NCBI GenBank assembly: GCA_946811185.2
Contig: OX328099.1
Span: 39,667,299-39,731,298, forward strand
Direction: 5' to 3'
DNA from: Hippopus hippopus
Lineage: Eukaryota; Mollusca; Bivalvia; Cardiida; Cardiidae
Length of the DNA: 64,000 bases
Each line of letters opens with the position of its first letter. Positions within the stretch are counted from its first letter, which is position 1. Under the pieces are notes generated by a model. It was not told where the DNA came from. It searched no databases and saw only the letters and a list, made by a program, of their open reading frames with translations. The translations under genes were made by a program, and so were the position numbers. Of this stretch, positions 37,701 to 52,700 are shown one piece after another.

Positions 37701-40700
37701 ACTGTACTTGTCTTATCAATTCATGTCTGGTATCGTGTTAACTACAGATTCAAAATGGCTGCCGGTTTTCTAATTTGGTGATGTTTGAATTTCATATTCC
37801 CAATAAAGAAAAGGAAAACTATTTTTTCTAGCACACTTATGGATAAAGATCAGACACATCAACCTTGTTCAAGAGCTACTGACGCAAGTTTGCGTAAGTA
37901 TAATCCCTGAATTGATCAATTTTAGTACGTGGAACTGGTATTTCGGTGGACATATACAGTACGGTAGGCTATTCCGGTGCACATTCTTCACCAAGGGCTT
38001 CAAGTTGCTATTTTGACATTATGTTTAATACTAACCCTCCTTCATCAGTATAATTACAATATGTGTCAAAAACCACAACTTCAATTATCTAAAGCTTGAA
38101 AACAAGAGGGCCATGATGGCCCTGTATCGCTCCACTGGCTATTAAGTAAAAACACTACAAGCCAAACATTACAATATTCAGCAAATTGATTTTAAACACG
38201 AGGACATGCAAACATTTTTCTATCTAATCCTACGAGAAAGTTGTGATCCATGGGCAAAGCCAATTTTGATCGCAAAGCTATAATTATTTGAATCCTGGTG
38301 GAGGTCCACAATATAAAGCTCCATACCAAATAATTCAGTTCTTGAATGTTATAAACAAGAAGATTTTCAAATTTTTCTCAATTTGGGCACCCTAGATAGA
38401 GACCCCCTAGATAAAGCTAAATGCAAAATTTGATAGCCCTAGCCCTTATAGCTAGATGCGAAAGATTTTCCTATATAAGCCCGCCCATGTAAAACATGTT
38501 ACCCCCCGGAGCGAAGTCAAATTTGACCCTCGGCTATAATTTGGACACCCTTGGTACAGGTCCACTAGATAAAGCTACATGCCAAATTTGGTCGCCCTAG
38601 GCCCCATGGCTAGGTCAAAGAATTTTAAAGTTCTCCCTATATAAGCCCATGTAAAACTTGTTATATAAGCCCATGTAAAACTTGTTACCCCCGGGCAGGG
38701 CCTAATTTGACCCCAGGGCTATAATTTGAACAATCTTGGCAGAGGTCCACTAGATAAAGCTACATGCCAAATTTGGTAGCTCTAGGCCCTATGGCTAGGT
38801 AGAAGAGGAATTTTAAAGTTCTCCCTAAATAAGCCCATGTATAACTTGTAACCCCCGGGGCGGGGCCAATTTTGACCCCAGGGCTATAAATTGAAGAAAC
38901 TTGGTAGAGGTCCACTAGATAAAGCTACATGCCAAATTTGGTAGCCCTTGGCCTTACGGTTTCAGACAAGAAGATTTTCAAAGATTTTCAAAATTTTTCA
39001 GTTTTGTTGCCATGGCAACCAGAGTTTTTGAAGGAATTAAATTCTTTCAAGAAATTCTGAAGAGGACCATGGCAGGATCATTTCTGTGAAGTTTCATCAA
39101 AATTGGATGGGTAGTTTCAGAGAAGAAGACGTTTTAAAAAAAAGTTAACGCAAGGACGGAAGCACGGACGGACGGACGGACGCACAACGGACAACAGGCC
39201 ATGACATAAGCCCGCTGGCCTTCGGCCAGTGGAGCTAAAAATTAAAAAAAAAAAAAATGGTATTTGGGTGTTTCGGTGGTATTTCAGTATTTCGATGATT
39301 TGTCAGACCCCTTCCTTTGGTATAGAGTTAATGCATAGATTGGATAGACATGATGAAATTTTATCATTCTTACAGTTTCTGCTGCTCCTACAACATCCAT
39401 TCTATCTCTTATAGCTGATGGAAGAGTTCTAGCCTGTATCTGAGTGGGTGAGGTAAAACCTTGGTCTTTAAGTGCCCATAGAACTGCATTTGGTACATGC
39501 AATCCTTCCCATGATTCCATATCAGTGGCTGAAAGGAGATAATTAACACTTTCGAGTGCCAACTAAACATGCTTTGTGCAGTCTGACGAGAATCTATGCT
39601 GGCAATAAAAGTAGCTATGCTTGTGAAGACACATTAAGGGGTCCAATCTATTTATACCAATACATTTCACAAATACCACAATTACTAAATCTTGCATCTG
39701 TGCAATTACACGTCAGAAAATACTGCAAGAAGTTCCTCTTATTTGCACTTGTCAGTTCATTATACACATGAAATAACCGGTGTTGGTAACAGTATTAAAT
39801 CAATATTATTTCTGCAGCTCCTTACTAAAACTACTTGACTTATTCAATTACAGTGGGAAAAATTTTCGTTTGTTGAAAAAGCAGATTACAAATCAACTAT
39901 GGTTCAAGTGATAATATTTGTCTTTCCAACTCAGAGCAAATTTTTTTTGCCTTTACTGCCCCAATAATCTGTACTCACCTAATGCCTTATACATGTGCAT
40001 GTAAGAAAATTTCTTAACATTACACATTTATCATTTTGCAGTAAATTACAGCATTTCTTGTTTTTAGAACTAACATCTGACGCTAACATAATATCTCAAA
40101 CCTTACAGTACTCAGAGTCCTTTTCAACCTTGAACTCTTGACAAACAAAAAACCAAAGACCTATCCATATTGAAAGCATGGCTGAACATGATTCCTTAAT
40201 TACGGCATAGAATTGGAAAACAAACAAACAAACAAAAAAAATTCCTAAATAACTTTAATAACTTACATCAAACTGCACAGGTTGGGCCTTAAAATAAGGG
40301 TTCTGATGTGCTAAAGATAAACAAGAGGGCCATGATGGCCCTGTATCGCTCCACTGGCTAATACGTAAAATCACTACATGCCAAACATTACAATACTTGG
40401 CCAATTGGTTTTGAACATAAGACCCCTGAAACAGGACTAAAATTGGTAGCCCTAGTTCATATGGTTAGTAACAAGAAGGTTTCTAAAGATTTCACTATAT
40501 AAGCCCATGTAAAACTTCTGACCCCTCGGGGTGAATCAAATTCCCCCCTAGGGCTATAATTTACGCACTCTTGGTGAAGGGCCTTTAGATATAGCTACAT
40601 GCGAAATTTGGTAGCCCTACGCTTTATGAATAAGTACAGGGAGATTTCTTAAGTTTTCTCTACATAAGCCCATGTAAAACTTGTGACCCCCGGGGCAGGG

Positions 40701-43700
40701 CCAACTTTGACCCCAGGGCTATAATTTAAGCACTCTTGGTAGAGACCCACTAGATAAAGCCACATGCAAAATTTGGTAGCCCTAGGCCTTACGGCTAGGT
40801 ACAGGGAGATTTCTAAAGTTTTCCCTAAATAAGCCCATGTAAAACTTGTGACCCCCGGGGTGGGGTCAAATTTGACCCAAGGGCTATAATTTGGGCACTC
40901 TTGGTAGAGGTCCACTAGATAAAGCCACATGCAAAATTTGGTAGCCCTAGGCCCCATGGCTAGGTCAAAGAAGAATTTTAAAGTTCTCCCTATATAAGCC
41001 CATGTAAAACTTGTTATATAAGCCCATGTAAAACTTGTTACCCCCGGGCAGGGCCTAATTTGACCCCAGGGCTATAATTTGAACAATCTTGGCAGAGGTC
41101 CACTAGATAAAGCTACATGCCAAATTTGGTAGCTCTAGGCCCTATGGCTAGGTAGAAGAGGAATTTTAAAGTTCTCCCTAAATAAGCCCATGTAAAACTT
41201 GTGACCCCCGGGGCGGGGCCAATTTTGACCCCAGGGCTATAAATTGAAGAAACTTGGTAGAGGTCCACTAGATAAAGCTACATGCCAAATTTGGTAGCCC
41301 TTGGCCTTACGGTTTCAGACAAGAAGATTTTCAAAGATTTTCAAAATTTTTCAGTTTTGTTGCCATGGCAACCAGAGTTTTTGAAGGAATTAAATTCTTT
41401 CAAGAAATTCTGAAGAGGACCATGGCAGGATCATTTCTGTGAAGTTTCATCAAAATTGGATGGGTAGTTTCAGAGAAGAAGACGTTTTAAAAAAAAGTTA
41501 ACGCACGGACGCACGGACGCACGGACGGACGGACGACGGACAACAGGCCATGACATAAGCCCGCTGGCCTTCGGCCAGTGGAGCTAAAAAAGATACCTTT
41601 GACACAAAACCATGCTCTGGAATGAACTCGGGCCATTTCATGAAATTTGTTTAGAAGTAACCATTGTTTACATACGCTTTTCTTTATGAAATCTTTCTCT
41701 GTCTTTTTCTGATTTTGTTTCTCTTTCTGTAATTATTTCTTTTTCTGTCTGTTCATCACAGGCTGACATAGTCTTGATACTTTCATCTTCCACAATGGAT
41801 GGTTCTGATCTTTTTATTTTCTTCTTTGGTGATGAGTCTCTATTTTCTGTGAGAAGACCAACCTAAACTTTATTATTGAGCACATATACATCAAATTTAA
41901 CCACTCGTCCTAAAAAAGAAGTTATACAGATTTTTCAATATTTTACAATTAAGTAGCTGATGGAATAACTCCAAGACCTTGGGCAAAAAAGTTACCTGGT
42001 TTCAAAATTGGTCGAGATAAGCAAAATCAAAGTCGCATGAAAAATCAGGTAGGTTGCCTCGGGTATATTGAAAAGACATCAGGTGACTAAAAGAAAAATC
42101 GGTATGTACATAATCAGCATGTGTATTACCTCATTCCCAAGAGTCTGTCACACCTGACTCACAGCTGGTGCCCAGTGAGTTTCATTTGTTAAGATTTGAC
42201 AAGTAGTTGTAAATTAGTTTTTTGGATACCATGCCCACTAATTAAGCAGGAGGTTATTATGCAATAACCTCCTGCTAAATTGGTGGCCAAGTATCAACTT
42301 AACCAACAATTGTCACATCTAGGCTCCATTTTGTAGCCAATATTCTTGCAAAGTCAAATGGATGTTTATAGCAAGTATAATGTATTATCATACTGCAAAG
42401 AAATTTCTCGTGATCTGATTGGATAATGTGCCCCGAACATATATATCATGTACACTGGCAAATCCAACATAAAAGCAGTTTCCCTTTTGGGGGCCCCGTA
42501 TACATGACTACACTTTCAACACAACATCCAAAATGGCAGCATCTATCAAGATTAACATCAAGATTATGCACCAAACTGCACATTTTACCAAGGTTTCAGT
42601 GATGTCAGTTCCCAGTGACCACAGTTTTCACTGAATTGGGGCACTCAGAAGGGAAATTCTACTTGGTCAGCATACTCAATTTTTGATACCAAAAAACAGG
42701 TAAATTTCACTTAACACACCTTGGAGTGGTAAAACTTTGCAGTATAATAAATTCTTTGTACAGTCAGGTTGCAGGGGACTTGGAAACTTATTATACTGCA
42801 AAGAAATTTCTCATGATCTGATTGGATAACATGCCCCGAACATATATATCATGTACACTGGCAAAACCAACGTAAAAACAGTTTCCCTTTCAGGAGCCCC
42901 GTATACATGACTACACTTTCAACACAACATCCAAAATGGCGGCGTCGATCAAGATTAACATCAAAATTATGCACCAAACTGCGCGTTTTACCAAGGTTTC
43001 AGAGACGTCAGTTCCCAGTGACGTCAGTTTTCATTGAATTTGGGCACTCAGAAGGGAAATTCTACTTCGTCAGCGTACACAATTTTTGAAACCAAAAAAA
43101 AAACAGGTAAAATTCGCTTAACACACGTTGGAATGGTAAAACTTTGCAGTATAATAAATTCGTTGTATGGTCAGGTGGCAGGGGACTTGGAAACTTGTTC
43201 ACGGCTGTGGCGAATCATGTCGCCACCTCGCCTTCGGCTCGGGGCGACATGATTCACCATAGCCATGAACAAGTTTCCAAGTCCCCTGCCACCTGACCGT
43301 ACAATTAATATTGTTCACGGCTGTGGTGAATAATGTCAACACCTCGCCTTCGACTCGGGGCAACATGATTCACCACAGCCGTGAAAAAGTTTCCAAGTCC
43401 CCTGCCACCTGACCATACAACTAATAATGTCCTTAACAATATTTTCTAAGACAATAGATGGTCTTATGAGAATTTCTGAGGACAGACCAGTTCCAAGTCA
43501 ATTCGCTATAAAAATGCAACTACTTCTTTGCCATCAACATTTTCAAAAGTACTTTACATGCATTTCACATATTCAGGTTTATATGCAGTTTTTATTACAA
43601 ATGTGTTTAAATCTTAAGGGAAAAAAAGGACTTTGTCATTGAACATTTTGGTTGTTTTATATGGAAAGCGTAGCTTAAGATCAGTCTAGACACTACATGT

Positions 43701-46700
43701 ACATCTAATCTTCAATCTAATACCTGTTCTACCACAAGACCTTCTGGCAGAAATGACTTTAGTAGTGTTATACATGTACCTGGGTTTACCTTAGTGACTG
43801 AATATCAAATACAATAAGTGTTTTATGGACAACAATGAAATATCTTTTAATACAAAAAATAAACCTTTAGATCTCTTCCTCTTCTGTACTTTCTGTGTTG
43901 AAGAAGGATCTTTCTTTGCCACCGAATCACTTGTATCTTTCTTGTCATTATTTGCTTTGCCTTCTCCATCATCTGATTGAGCCTTATCATTCTTTTTTCT
44001 TCTTTCTGCTTTTTTCTTCTTATTTTTTGTTAATCTGTCTTCTGCTTTTTTCTGAAAATACCAAAACAAGTATGCCTCAAATAGAGTATTCAGCAGCATT
44101 CTCTTATTGTGGTCTTTTCAGAATCATAAAAACGTAAGATGTAGTCTGAAGAACAGCTAAATCCCACGCTGCCATTTTTTTTGGAAATCCTCACATGAGT
44201 GAATGTTTGGCCAATGAAAATCAGAAAAGCTCAGGAGACATAAAGACACAAAAAGTGTTTTGGATAGACAGATGGATAAAAGGATGGAGTGTGCTGATGG
44301 TCATATCTATAATCCAGAAACACTTGACTCAAGGTCAATGATAATCATAGACTCTGCACATCATCTATTGAGCCAAACATTTGACTTTTTTTTCTGAAAA
44401 TCTTTTAAAGAGTTGAAGGAGACATGGAACAGACATGAAACTGAAGACTCAAGCACTTGAACCACAAATAAGACCTTGACCTTCAGTCTTTATGGTTGCG
44501 TAATACCTTCCCAGTAAGGCCTGGGTTTTAAGAGATACTCAGCAAACTTGATTTATGAGAATATGACCTCTGAACCCTGTGATTTTCATCTTGGAGTCTA
44601 GCTTCTAAAACCATTGCTACACAAACTGTCACATAAGGATGAATACCAGTGTGAAATATCTTGAAAATTGGACTATGGTTTTGAGAGATATAAAGTTGAA
44701 AAGTGTTACTGACTGACAGACAGAATGATGTACTGACTGATTGGTGAGTGAAACCTCCATTCTGCATATTGTCTCACCAAGGTGCAATCAAATTTGAAAT
44801 ATTTTAGAAATCAGGCCAGGGGCTGGAGTTATGGAATGGACAAGATTACAGTAACGAGCATCTGACTTTTGCCCCTCTGCTGTAACCAAGACCTAGCAGC
44901 CTGGCATCTAAAACCTCCACTCTGCACATTGTCTTGTCACAATGCACACAGGGATTCAACAGATGTGGAGTAGACATGATAAATGAGAATCTGGCATGAT
45001 CCCAGCTGTGACCTTGACCCTGCAGTCTAGTGTCTAAAACCTTTGCTCAAACTCACTAGGTCAACTGTCAAGGACTTTTCTGGGTTAGAATGCGTGGTAA
45101 AATGTTTTCAATATGCTAATATCTGGCCTGAAAAGTGATAAGGATCTATCAGTAAAGGCGATCTTTCTATAAAAATATATGTTTATTTTCTTGTGTTTGC
45201 CACATTTCATAAATTAATAGTAGTGAGGCCAATGTTCTAGTACTGGTAACAGAAACTCCTGGTATGCATAGACAGGTGCACTGGCTACTGCAATATACCT
45301 GACATAATCTTGAAAATGGCATTAAACACCAGACAACCAATCTAGGGATTTGAAAAAATTATTGTTATCCAACAATGATATGTTTCTTGAACATCACTTC
45401 ATTTGTATAGGTGTAAACAGAAATCTGCAAAACCCCTGGAACTCCCCACTCTGGATTTGCTCAGCATTTTCAGAGGGATAATGCAAGAGATGAAAAGAAT
45501 GAATGTTGAAATAGTGAATATGCAAGTCCTTCAATATTCATTCCGTACATTGCTTGCCTTTAAAATCATCCAAAAATTGCTAAGCGAAATCCATAGTTCA
45601 GAGTTCCAGGGATTGTATACCCAGAAAAATCCTTATATATGGTGGCCGGTAACTGGTCAGTCCACCACACCTGGTGAACGTAAACTGTTGGGTCTTAAAA
45701 AAAAAGGGGGGGGGTCTTCAGTAGTATGAAGGCAGTAGGCCTAAAAGATGCAATGGAAATTTTCAACGAAATGGACAAAATGGAAACTGTTTGACAAAAT
45801 GGAAATCGTGGGCTATAAAAACTACCGAAACAGTAATAATTTGCCAACAAAAACGTGAAAAGGTGTTTGTTTAATGATTTGTAGGGTTTTTTTTTTTCAA
45901 TTTAGAAAAAAAAAAGTGGTTTTAGCAATAGATCACCATACTGTGGAAATTAGCATGCTACTTTCTTTCATGTGAGCAAAACAGAAATGGGAATAGGACT
46001 TACAGATTTATGGATGTTTCGGTAACAGACGAGTTCGGTAAATTAGACATATATAGTAAATCGATCGGATGTTTCAGTAACTAGGCAATTATATAGTATT
46101 TATGTATGGTTACGTTCTTCATACCCAATACATGGCATTGTTTTGTTCGAACGTTTATTTTTTCATTTGCATTTTCCAATTTTTATCCAAAATAATATTT
46201 TTGTTATGTTGCCCATTCCATGCTGTATGCATTCACTCGAGGCTAAATAGCTGGAATTAATAACTTTTGATCACCATGTCTTATTTTTTGTTTTCACCAA
46301 AATGTGTGGATATGATTAATGTATTGGTGGTGAAAAAAGTAACAGTACATAAACACCATTATATTTGCTTTGTTACCGAAACATCCAATCAATTTACTCT
46401 ACAAGTCCAATTTACTGAACTCATCTGTTACCGGAACATGTCACTTGACGTACGAAATGGAAATCTTGACTGACTTAGAATTTTACTGATCTAACATTAT
46501 AATAAAATGATTGTGCAAAGTGTTATTAAACAAAACTAAAGTGAGGCCATGGTAAAAGTAAAATTTTCCTCATTTTCACACCGTTTTGGTTTCCATTTTG
46601 CCCTTTAATTCCAAATTTCCATTTCGCACAGGTTAAATAATGATATACATTGGTTAAACAACAAATGGCGAAATTTGGACCAAACATTATTTATATTTTG

Positions 46701-49700
46701 TGATATTCTTATCAAATTATTGAAATGTCTCCAAAATTGTTTATCAACACGATTTTTGCACTTGATCAGTTCTGCACAAAATTTGTACCATGACAGTTTC
46801 CATTTCGCCCACCCATTTCCATTTCGTACAGGTCTGTGGGTTTTAAAGATGAACTAGCGTGTTTTGGTGCGTATAACACGCACATTTTTTCAGCTCTGAA
46901 TAATTTCAAACTGGGGACTGCGTGTTATACACTACAATTGGCAAAACCATGTTTTTCTCCTCCTTGAAAATCGGTCGTATATCAAAAAGGTTACCTGTTC
47001 AAAGTGGGGGGGGGGGGGATAGGTACAAAACGGCCAAAGTTCTCTCGCCAAAGCCTTAACTTTCGTCATCATCCCATTTCAACTTTTACCGATTTAAAAA
47101 AAAAAAACATTATGTTTTAATTTTGTTAAAATGTATCTGTACATTCTTAATTTGTGGATTAGGATTCGTAATTTCCCGATTCTATCAGCCATTTTGGCAA
47201 TGGCGAACATACCACGTAATGATAAATATTGATTTACTGTTATCGTCTGATTCGTCTCATATTTTTTTTTTCTTTGTTAATAGCTAAAATTGAACAATTA
47301 TAAAAGAGTAAAATAATGATTCAGAAAGAAATGAATGATTTAAAAAATATATATATTTATCGCTACTTTTTACAAAAACCGTGATTTACATCCAGGGTTC
47401 TCCTTTGACCCGGGACTCTGGGTTTTGACGCATGGAAATCCGAAATGACCCGTTTTTGACGGTCAAAAATATCTGCCTAAGCGTCAATCTGACGCATGAG
47501 ATTACCAGCCAAAGGGTCACATATATTATGTCGCATGCATCCGGCGGGAATGTAGCCTATAATAAAAACGATCAGTGTCAACTGTGTACAGATGCACGCA
47601 GCTCTGTTTATTCACACGTAATCAAGCTGGCGAGTGGTGAGTCATTTTTGAAAACATGATAAAGGTGTTAGTCCAATTATCTAGTGTAAAATGACAGGTT
47701 TTCAAGTTAACTGCTACCCTAATTAACAAATTTATGTCAAATCATGCAGTAATACTTGTAAAAATATTAACTGATTTGAAAAAAAGATCGCTGGAAAAAA
47801 AACGTGAAAACGCATGACACAACTGAAATCAGTTTGACATCGTCCGATCAGAGGCACTTCAAACTATCTTTTCATCTTTGGTGACAAATTTAAACAGTGA
47901 ATTTATACTTATTTCTTTATAAAACAATAAGTGAAAGCTAAAATCTCTGTTTGAAAATTAGGAAAAACTTTTTAAGATGAAAATAAACAACAACCTATAG
48001 ATTAGATGGGGGGGGGGGGCCGGAACAAGTGTGAAAGAAAAAGTAATTGGACAAGAAAAGAAGACTTAAATCTTAAGAAATAACACTTTAATGGATGTGA
48101 CCTTTATTTTCTCCCTTTTCCACAATGTTCTAGGGTAAGAAAGACAAACCAAGTCATTCCAGCCACATTTGAATTGTCGTCTGCAAATGTCTAAAATAAT
48201 TATGATGTAGTCAAAAGTTTTTGTTGTTTGGTAAACAGTTCAAAAGTTGTTTGTGTCCATTTATTCATCAAGATGAATTGCATGCTAGGGCTGCAATTTA
48301 AAATTCCTCTGTCCACTTCATTCCAACAAGTCTCTACATAAGATAGGGTATTTTCTTATCCAATTCCTATCCATAAACAAAGAACATAAATGGAAAGTTT
48401 TCATTATTTCATCCTTATCTCTCTGTGATAATTTTGACCCTTGGACATTTCTATTAGACTCTTGGAAATTCCATTTTGACTCTTTGAAATTTGGGCCCAA
48501 GATTGACTCTTGGGATTCTGGACCTAGGGAGAACCCTGACATCATATAGATCTATGTTTATTTCACACCTGTCACATTTGTCGATCGAGGTGAGAAAATA
48601 GGAGATTAACTTCGATATGGTCGTCAGTTCAATGTGTGAATTTGCAACATGCCATAAACTGGCATGTTTTTATATTCCCCCGAGTACAACTTTTTGAGAA
48701 CGACATTACGGAGGAAGAAGATGATGACCAGTCATAATATACGGTCGCTAACAACGGCATGACAGACGAAGAAATCCAGAAACTTTTCGACGAAAGTGAT
48801 GACGAAGAGTTTGAAGGATTCGATCCTTTCCGGGAGTAAAAAACAGTCCTTTTCAGGGCTAAATTTTTCAGAACGGCCCTTTTAAGGGCCAGAAACAGGT
48901 TCCTTCGGGGATCTAAACAAACAAATCGAAAGTCATTTTTCTCAATGTTGTCATTTATCAATAAAAGCACGGCCACAAAATAAAGCACACCTCGAATCAT
49001 TACCATTTCCACTTTGATCAAAAATGGTTTTTTCCCTTTGATAGAGTATCGCCATTTACAATTTTTCAAGATAGCGACGTAAGCTTCACGTGTTACGATA
49101 TTTTGGTCAATTTTTGATGCGTGTTGTACATCTGAACAACCTTTTTTCCTCGGATTTGATGCTGAAAAAGGCCTGCGTGTTATACATGCCTGCGTGGTAT
49201 ACACAGCAGTTTACGGTAGTGAATGGCTAACAACGAAATATTACCGTATTTTGCTTAAATTTTGGGACAGTAAAAAAATATTATTTTTTTTCGTGTCCAA
49301 ATACTTAGGTCTACAAAAAATAATTATTTTGTCAGCTGTCCAAAATCTTATGGTCAGACAAGACAAGCTGTCATACCGTAAGTCACTGACTGCTAACCAC
49401 TCAAATATTGCTGAGGTTAAAATATTGCTACGTCGTTGATTTCAATAAACCTACGATCATTTGCAGGTTTGTCTATTTTTAAACAGATTGGAATTCCAGT
49501 AGTCAATTTGTGCACTAAGAGTTTAAAACTTCGCTTTTTCACATTGTTTTCATTGATGATTAATTTGTCACTCATTATTATCTGCATCCTGGGATCGCGA
49601 TGAGGGTTGTTATTCTGCATTTGTAGATAAATTCACTACACAATTTACCTGCTTACGTGAGGTGAACGACGTAAATTCCACTCTGATAAGTACCTGCTCG

Positions 49701-52700
49701 GTCAGTTCTCAAATTTGATTGGTTCGTTGATCTTCGATCGATAAACCTCAGTTAGACTAGAATACTGTACCTTGATTTCTATTTAAAAACAACGAACCCG
49801 ATTGACTGTGAAATACATGCATGTCAACTCTATGTCAACTTCGGATGTACATGTATACATTATGTAACTTGGATACAAGTTTATCACACCATTTTTAAGC
49901 TTATATCGGATTTTTTTTTTGAATTGGGGTTTCAAATAGTATGTAAGGTGATCGGGTTTTTTGTCTTTAATCTGTGACACTACCACCTTAGAATCACCAA
50001 AACACGAAAGAGTCGAAAAGTTTTCTTAGTATTTAATATCAGTCAGATTTAAAGTTAAGACAAACCCGCTCTCTGTGTCGCTCTCTCTCTCAAGATCTTG
50101 TTCGTTCTCTTGCTCTCTTAGTTTTGTTCTCCGCCGCTCGTTCATCTCGCACGCATATTTATGTGGACGGACGTACCACACAGACACGTGCCGATTATAC
50201 AACACGCTGGGATCACGTATTCCACCTGATACCCAGGGCATGTATAATGTTAAAAATACATCTCCAAATATGTATCCAAGGTTGCACGTTCGTACCTACG
50301 CCGAAGGTCATAGTGTTACATCCATCCCTTTCTTTAAAATTTTCTACTTGTTGAAAATTAAACTGTATTAAATATCAATCTTGATATTAACGATAGTATT
50401 GAACTAAACTTATAAAATGAGTCTGTCAGCATAGCGTGTGTAAGGTAGAAACTGAATGTTTCTGAAACTGTTGATTGTAGCACTAATGAAATTAAACACT
50501 TATAATGATAAATAATTAATTTCTATAAGTCTTATTTTATTCTTGTCGATTGTCTGTTGTGTACTGTACCAGTTCATTGTACCATTCGTTGTATCAATTC
50601 ACTATACCAGTTTATTGTACCACTCATAATGGACGTCCATCACGCTGAAGAGTCCTCATTGCGTGGTAGCTCCTAGCCTGTGGTGCTGTCGGTTTCTCGT
50701 CATAAATGGCTGTGAAATTGCCGGTCGTTAGTCTATTGGCTGCTTCTACAGCGATGTCAACAGACAGTTTAGTTAATAGTTCCGGTTCCACATACGGTAA
50801 CTCCTTTTTCAAAATAAATTCGGATGTTTTTGAGACTTCATGTACAATTTTATTCCAGTTATTATTTGCCATTTTGAATAATATCCACAACAGTTTGATG
50901 AGCTTTTTCGTTGTTCTCGGGCTTTTAAATGTTTGGTATGCATTTTTTTTTTTTTAATTGGGAGAGAGCTACTTTGTACTTTTTTTTAAACAAGTGGTGT
51001 TTTCTATTTCATAACTAAGAAAAACATACAAAAATGTCTTAATTGGGTTCTTCACCACGCAACGCTTGAGGCAATTACGTGGGCTTTTTACCCCATTATC
51101 AAGCAATATAACACAAAAAATTATAAACAAAAATCAAAAGGTAACCTTGTCTGTCAACTCATAACCTTGTGTCTTCGGTTATAATACATGGATACAAACT
51201 AGGATTGTATTTTACTTCCGCAGATAGTGGTGGCGCAGATCCGGCTGGTAGTTTGGTCCTACACGACTCAATGGCTCAGAGCTCAGCTTCAGCCGAAGCC
51301 GTCTTCTGTCGACTCACCATACACATTTTGTGAAAACAACTTGGCAGATAGCAACTCTTTTTGTTTCGTTTACAATAGCAATAGACAATGACAAATATAA
51401 ACAACATGATTACGAGCACAAGGCTAACGTATTGCCAAAATGTCCAGTCGGAATTCGAGTCAAAATCAACGTCAGTTGATAATTCTAACTGTGTAATTAA
51501 ATTGTCTAACGATAAGTCTTTAATGTCAGTCAGCTGAGTTGGGATTGAAATATTCGACACGTTAGGGAATTTATCGTTCAAGGGTCTCCAAACCATTGAA
51601 TAAGAGAAATTTGCTGTTTTTAATTCCCAGAAATTTTTGTGTGATACCTTAGACTTTCCTACAATGAAAGGTTCCATCAGAGAGAAATGTTTGTTTGAAG
51701 CAATGCATTCACTTTCAACCTTAATAACATCTAAGGGCGGTTTAGTTTGCAATTCTGTGTGCTGGCCATTACACACTAATGCGAATTTTAAACTTTCCTT
51801 AGAGACGATTAACCAGGTAGAATCAAACAAGTGCTTTGCTACAGGTAAGGTCATTGAGGTTACTTGCGTAAAACAGTAGTTTCTTATCGCGTCTGTAGTA
51901 GATATGAAAAGATTTATGAGTCACGCGTTGCTCAGGCTCGTAGAGAATACAGGACTATATACTGTACAAAACCTAGCGTTTTTATGACTGCACACTTGTA
52001 TTTCACTATCTGTCAATAGCTGATATTTTGTTCTAGCCTTGTCAATTAAGAAGCCATTTGATTCTAACCTGTAGGTGGCTAATAAACCTGTATCTTGTGA
52101 CTTACGAGAATGGGTGATGGTAACAGGTGGTAAGATCGGAACAGAAATAATCTTGTACACCTCGTACTCAGTGTCTAATTTTAACATTGGTATGGCAATG
52201 ACTATTCAGGGTTCTCCTTTGACCCGGGACTCCGGGTTTTGACGCATGGAAATCCAAAATTACCCCTTTTTGACGCTCAAAAATATCTGCCTAAGCGTCA
52301 ATCTGACGCATGAGATTACCAGCCAAAGGGTCATATAAATTATGTCGCATGCATCCGGCATGAATGTAGCCTATAATAAACACGATCAGTGTCAACTGTG
52401 TACAGACGCATGCAGCTGTTTATCACACGTAATCAAGCTGGCGAGTGGCGAGTCATTTTGGAAAACATGATAAAGGTGTTAGTCCAATTATCTAGAGTAA
52501 AATGACAGGTTTTCAAGTTAACTGCTACTCTAATTAACAAATTTATGTCAAATCATGCAGTAATACTTGAAAAAATATTAACTGATTTGAAAAAAAGATC
52601 GCTGGAAAAAAACGTGAAAACCCATGACCCAACAGAAATCATTTTGACATCGTCCGATCAGAGGCACTTCAAACTATCTTTTCATCTTTGGTGACAAATT

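Noticed and set aside
40649..40957. 102-codon ORF with internally repeated peptide
   Set aside because: It is the antisense of the 160-180-bp repeat units of the element at 40320.
48629..49204. 191-codon minus-strand ORF
   Set aside because: It is antisense to the acidic transposase tail at 48760-48839, and has no domain or splice support.
50026..50241. ORFs across the LTR (and the matching ones at 59414-59632)
   Set aside because: They lie within the LTRs and are duplicated only because the LTR is.
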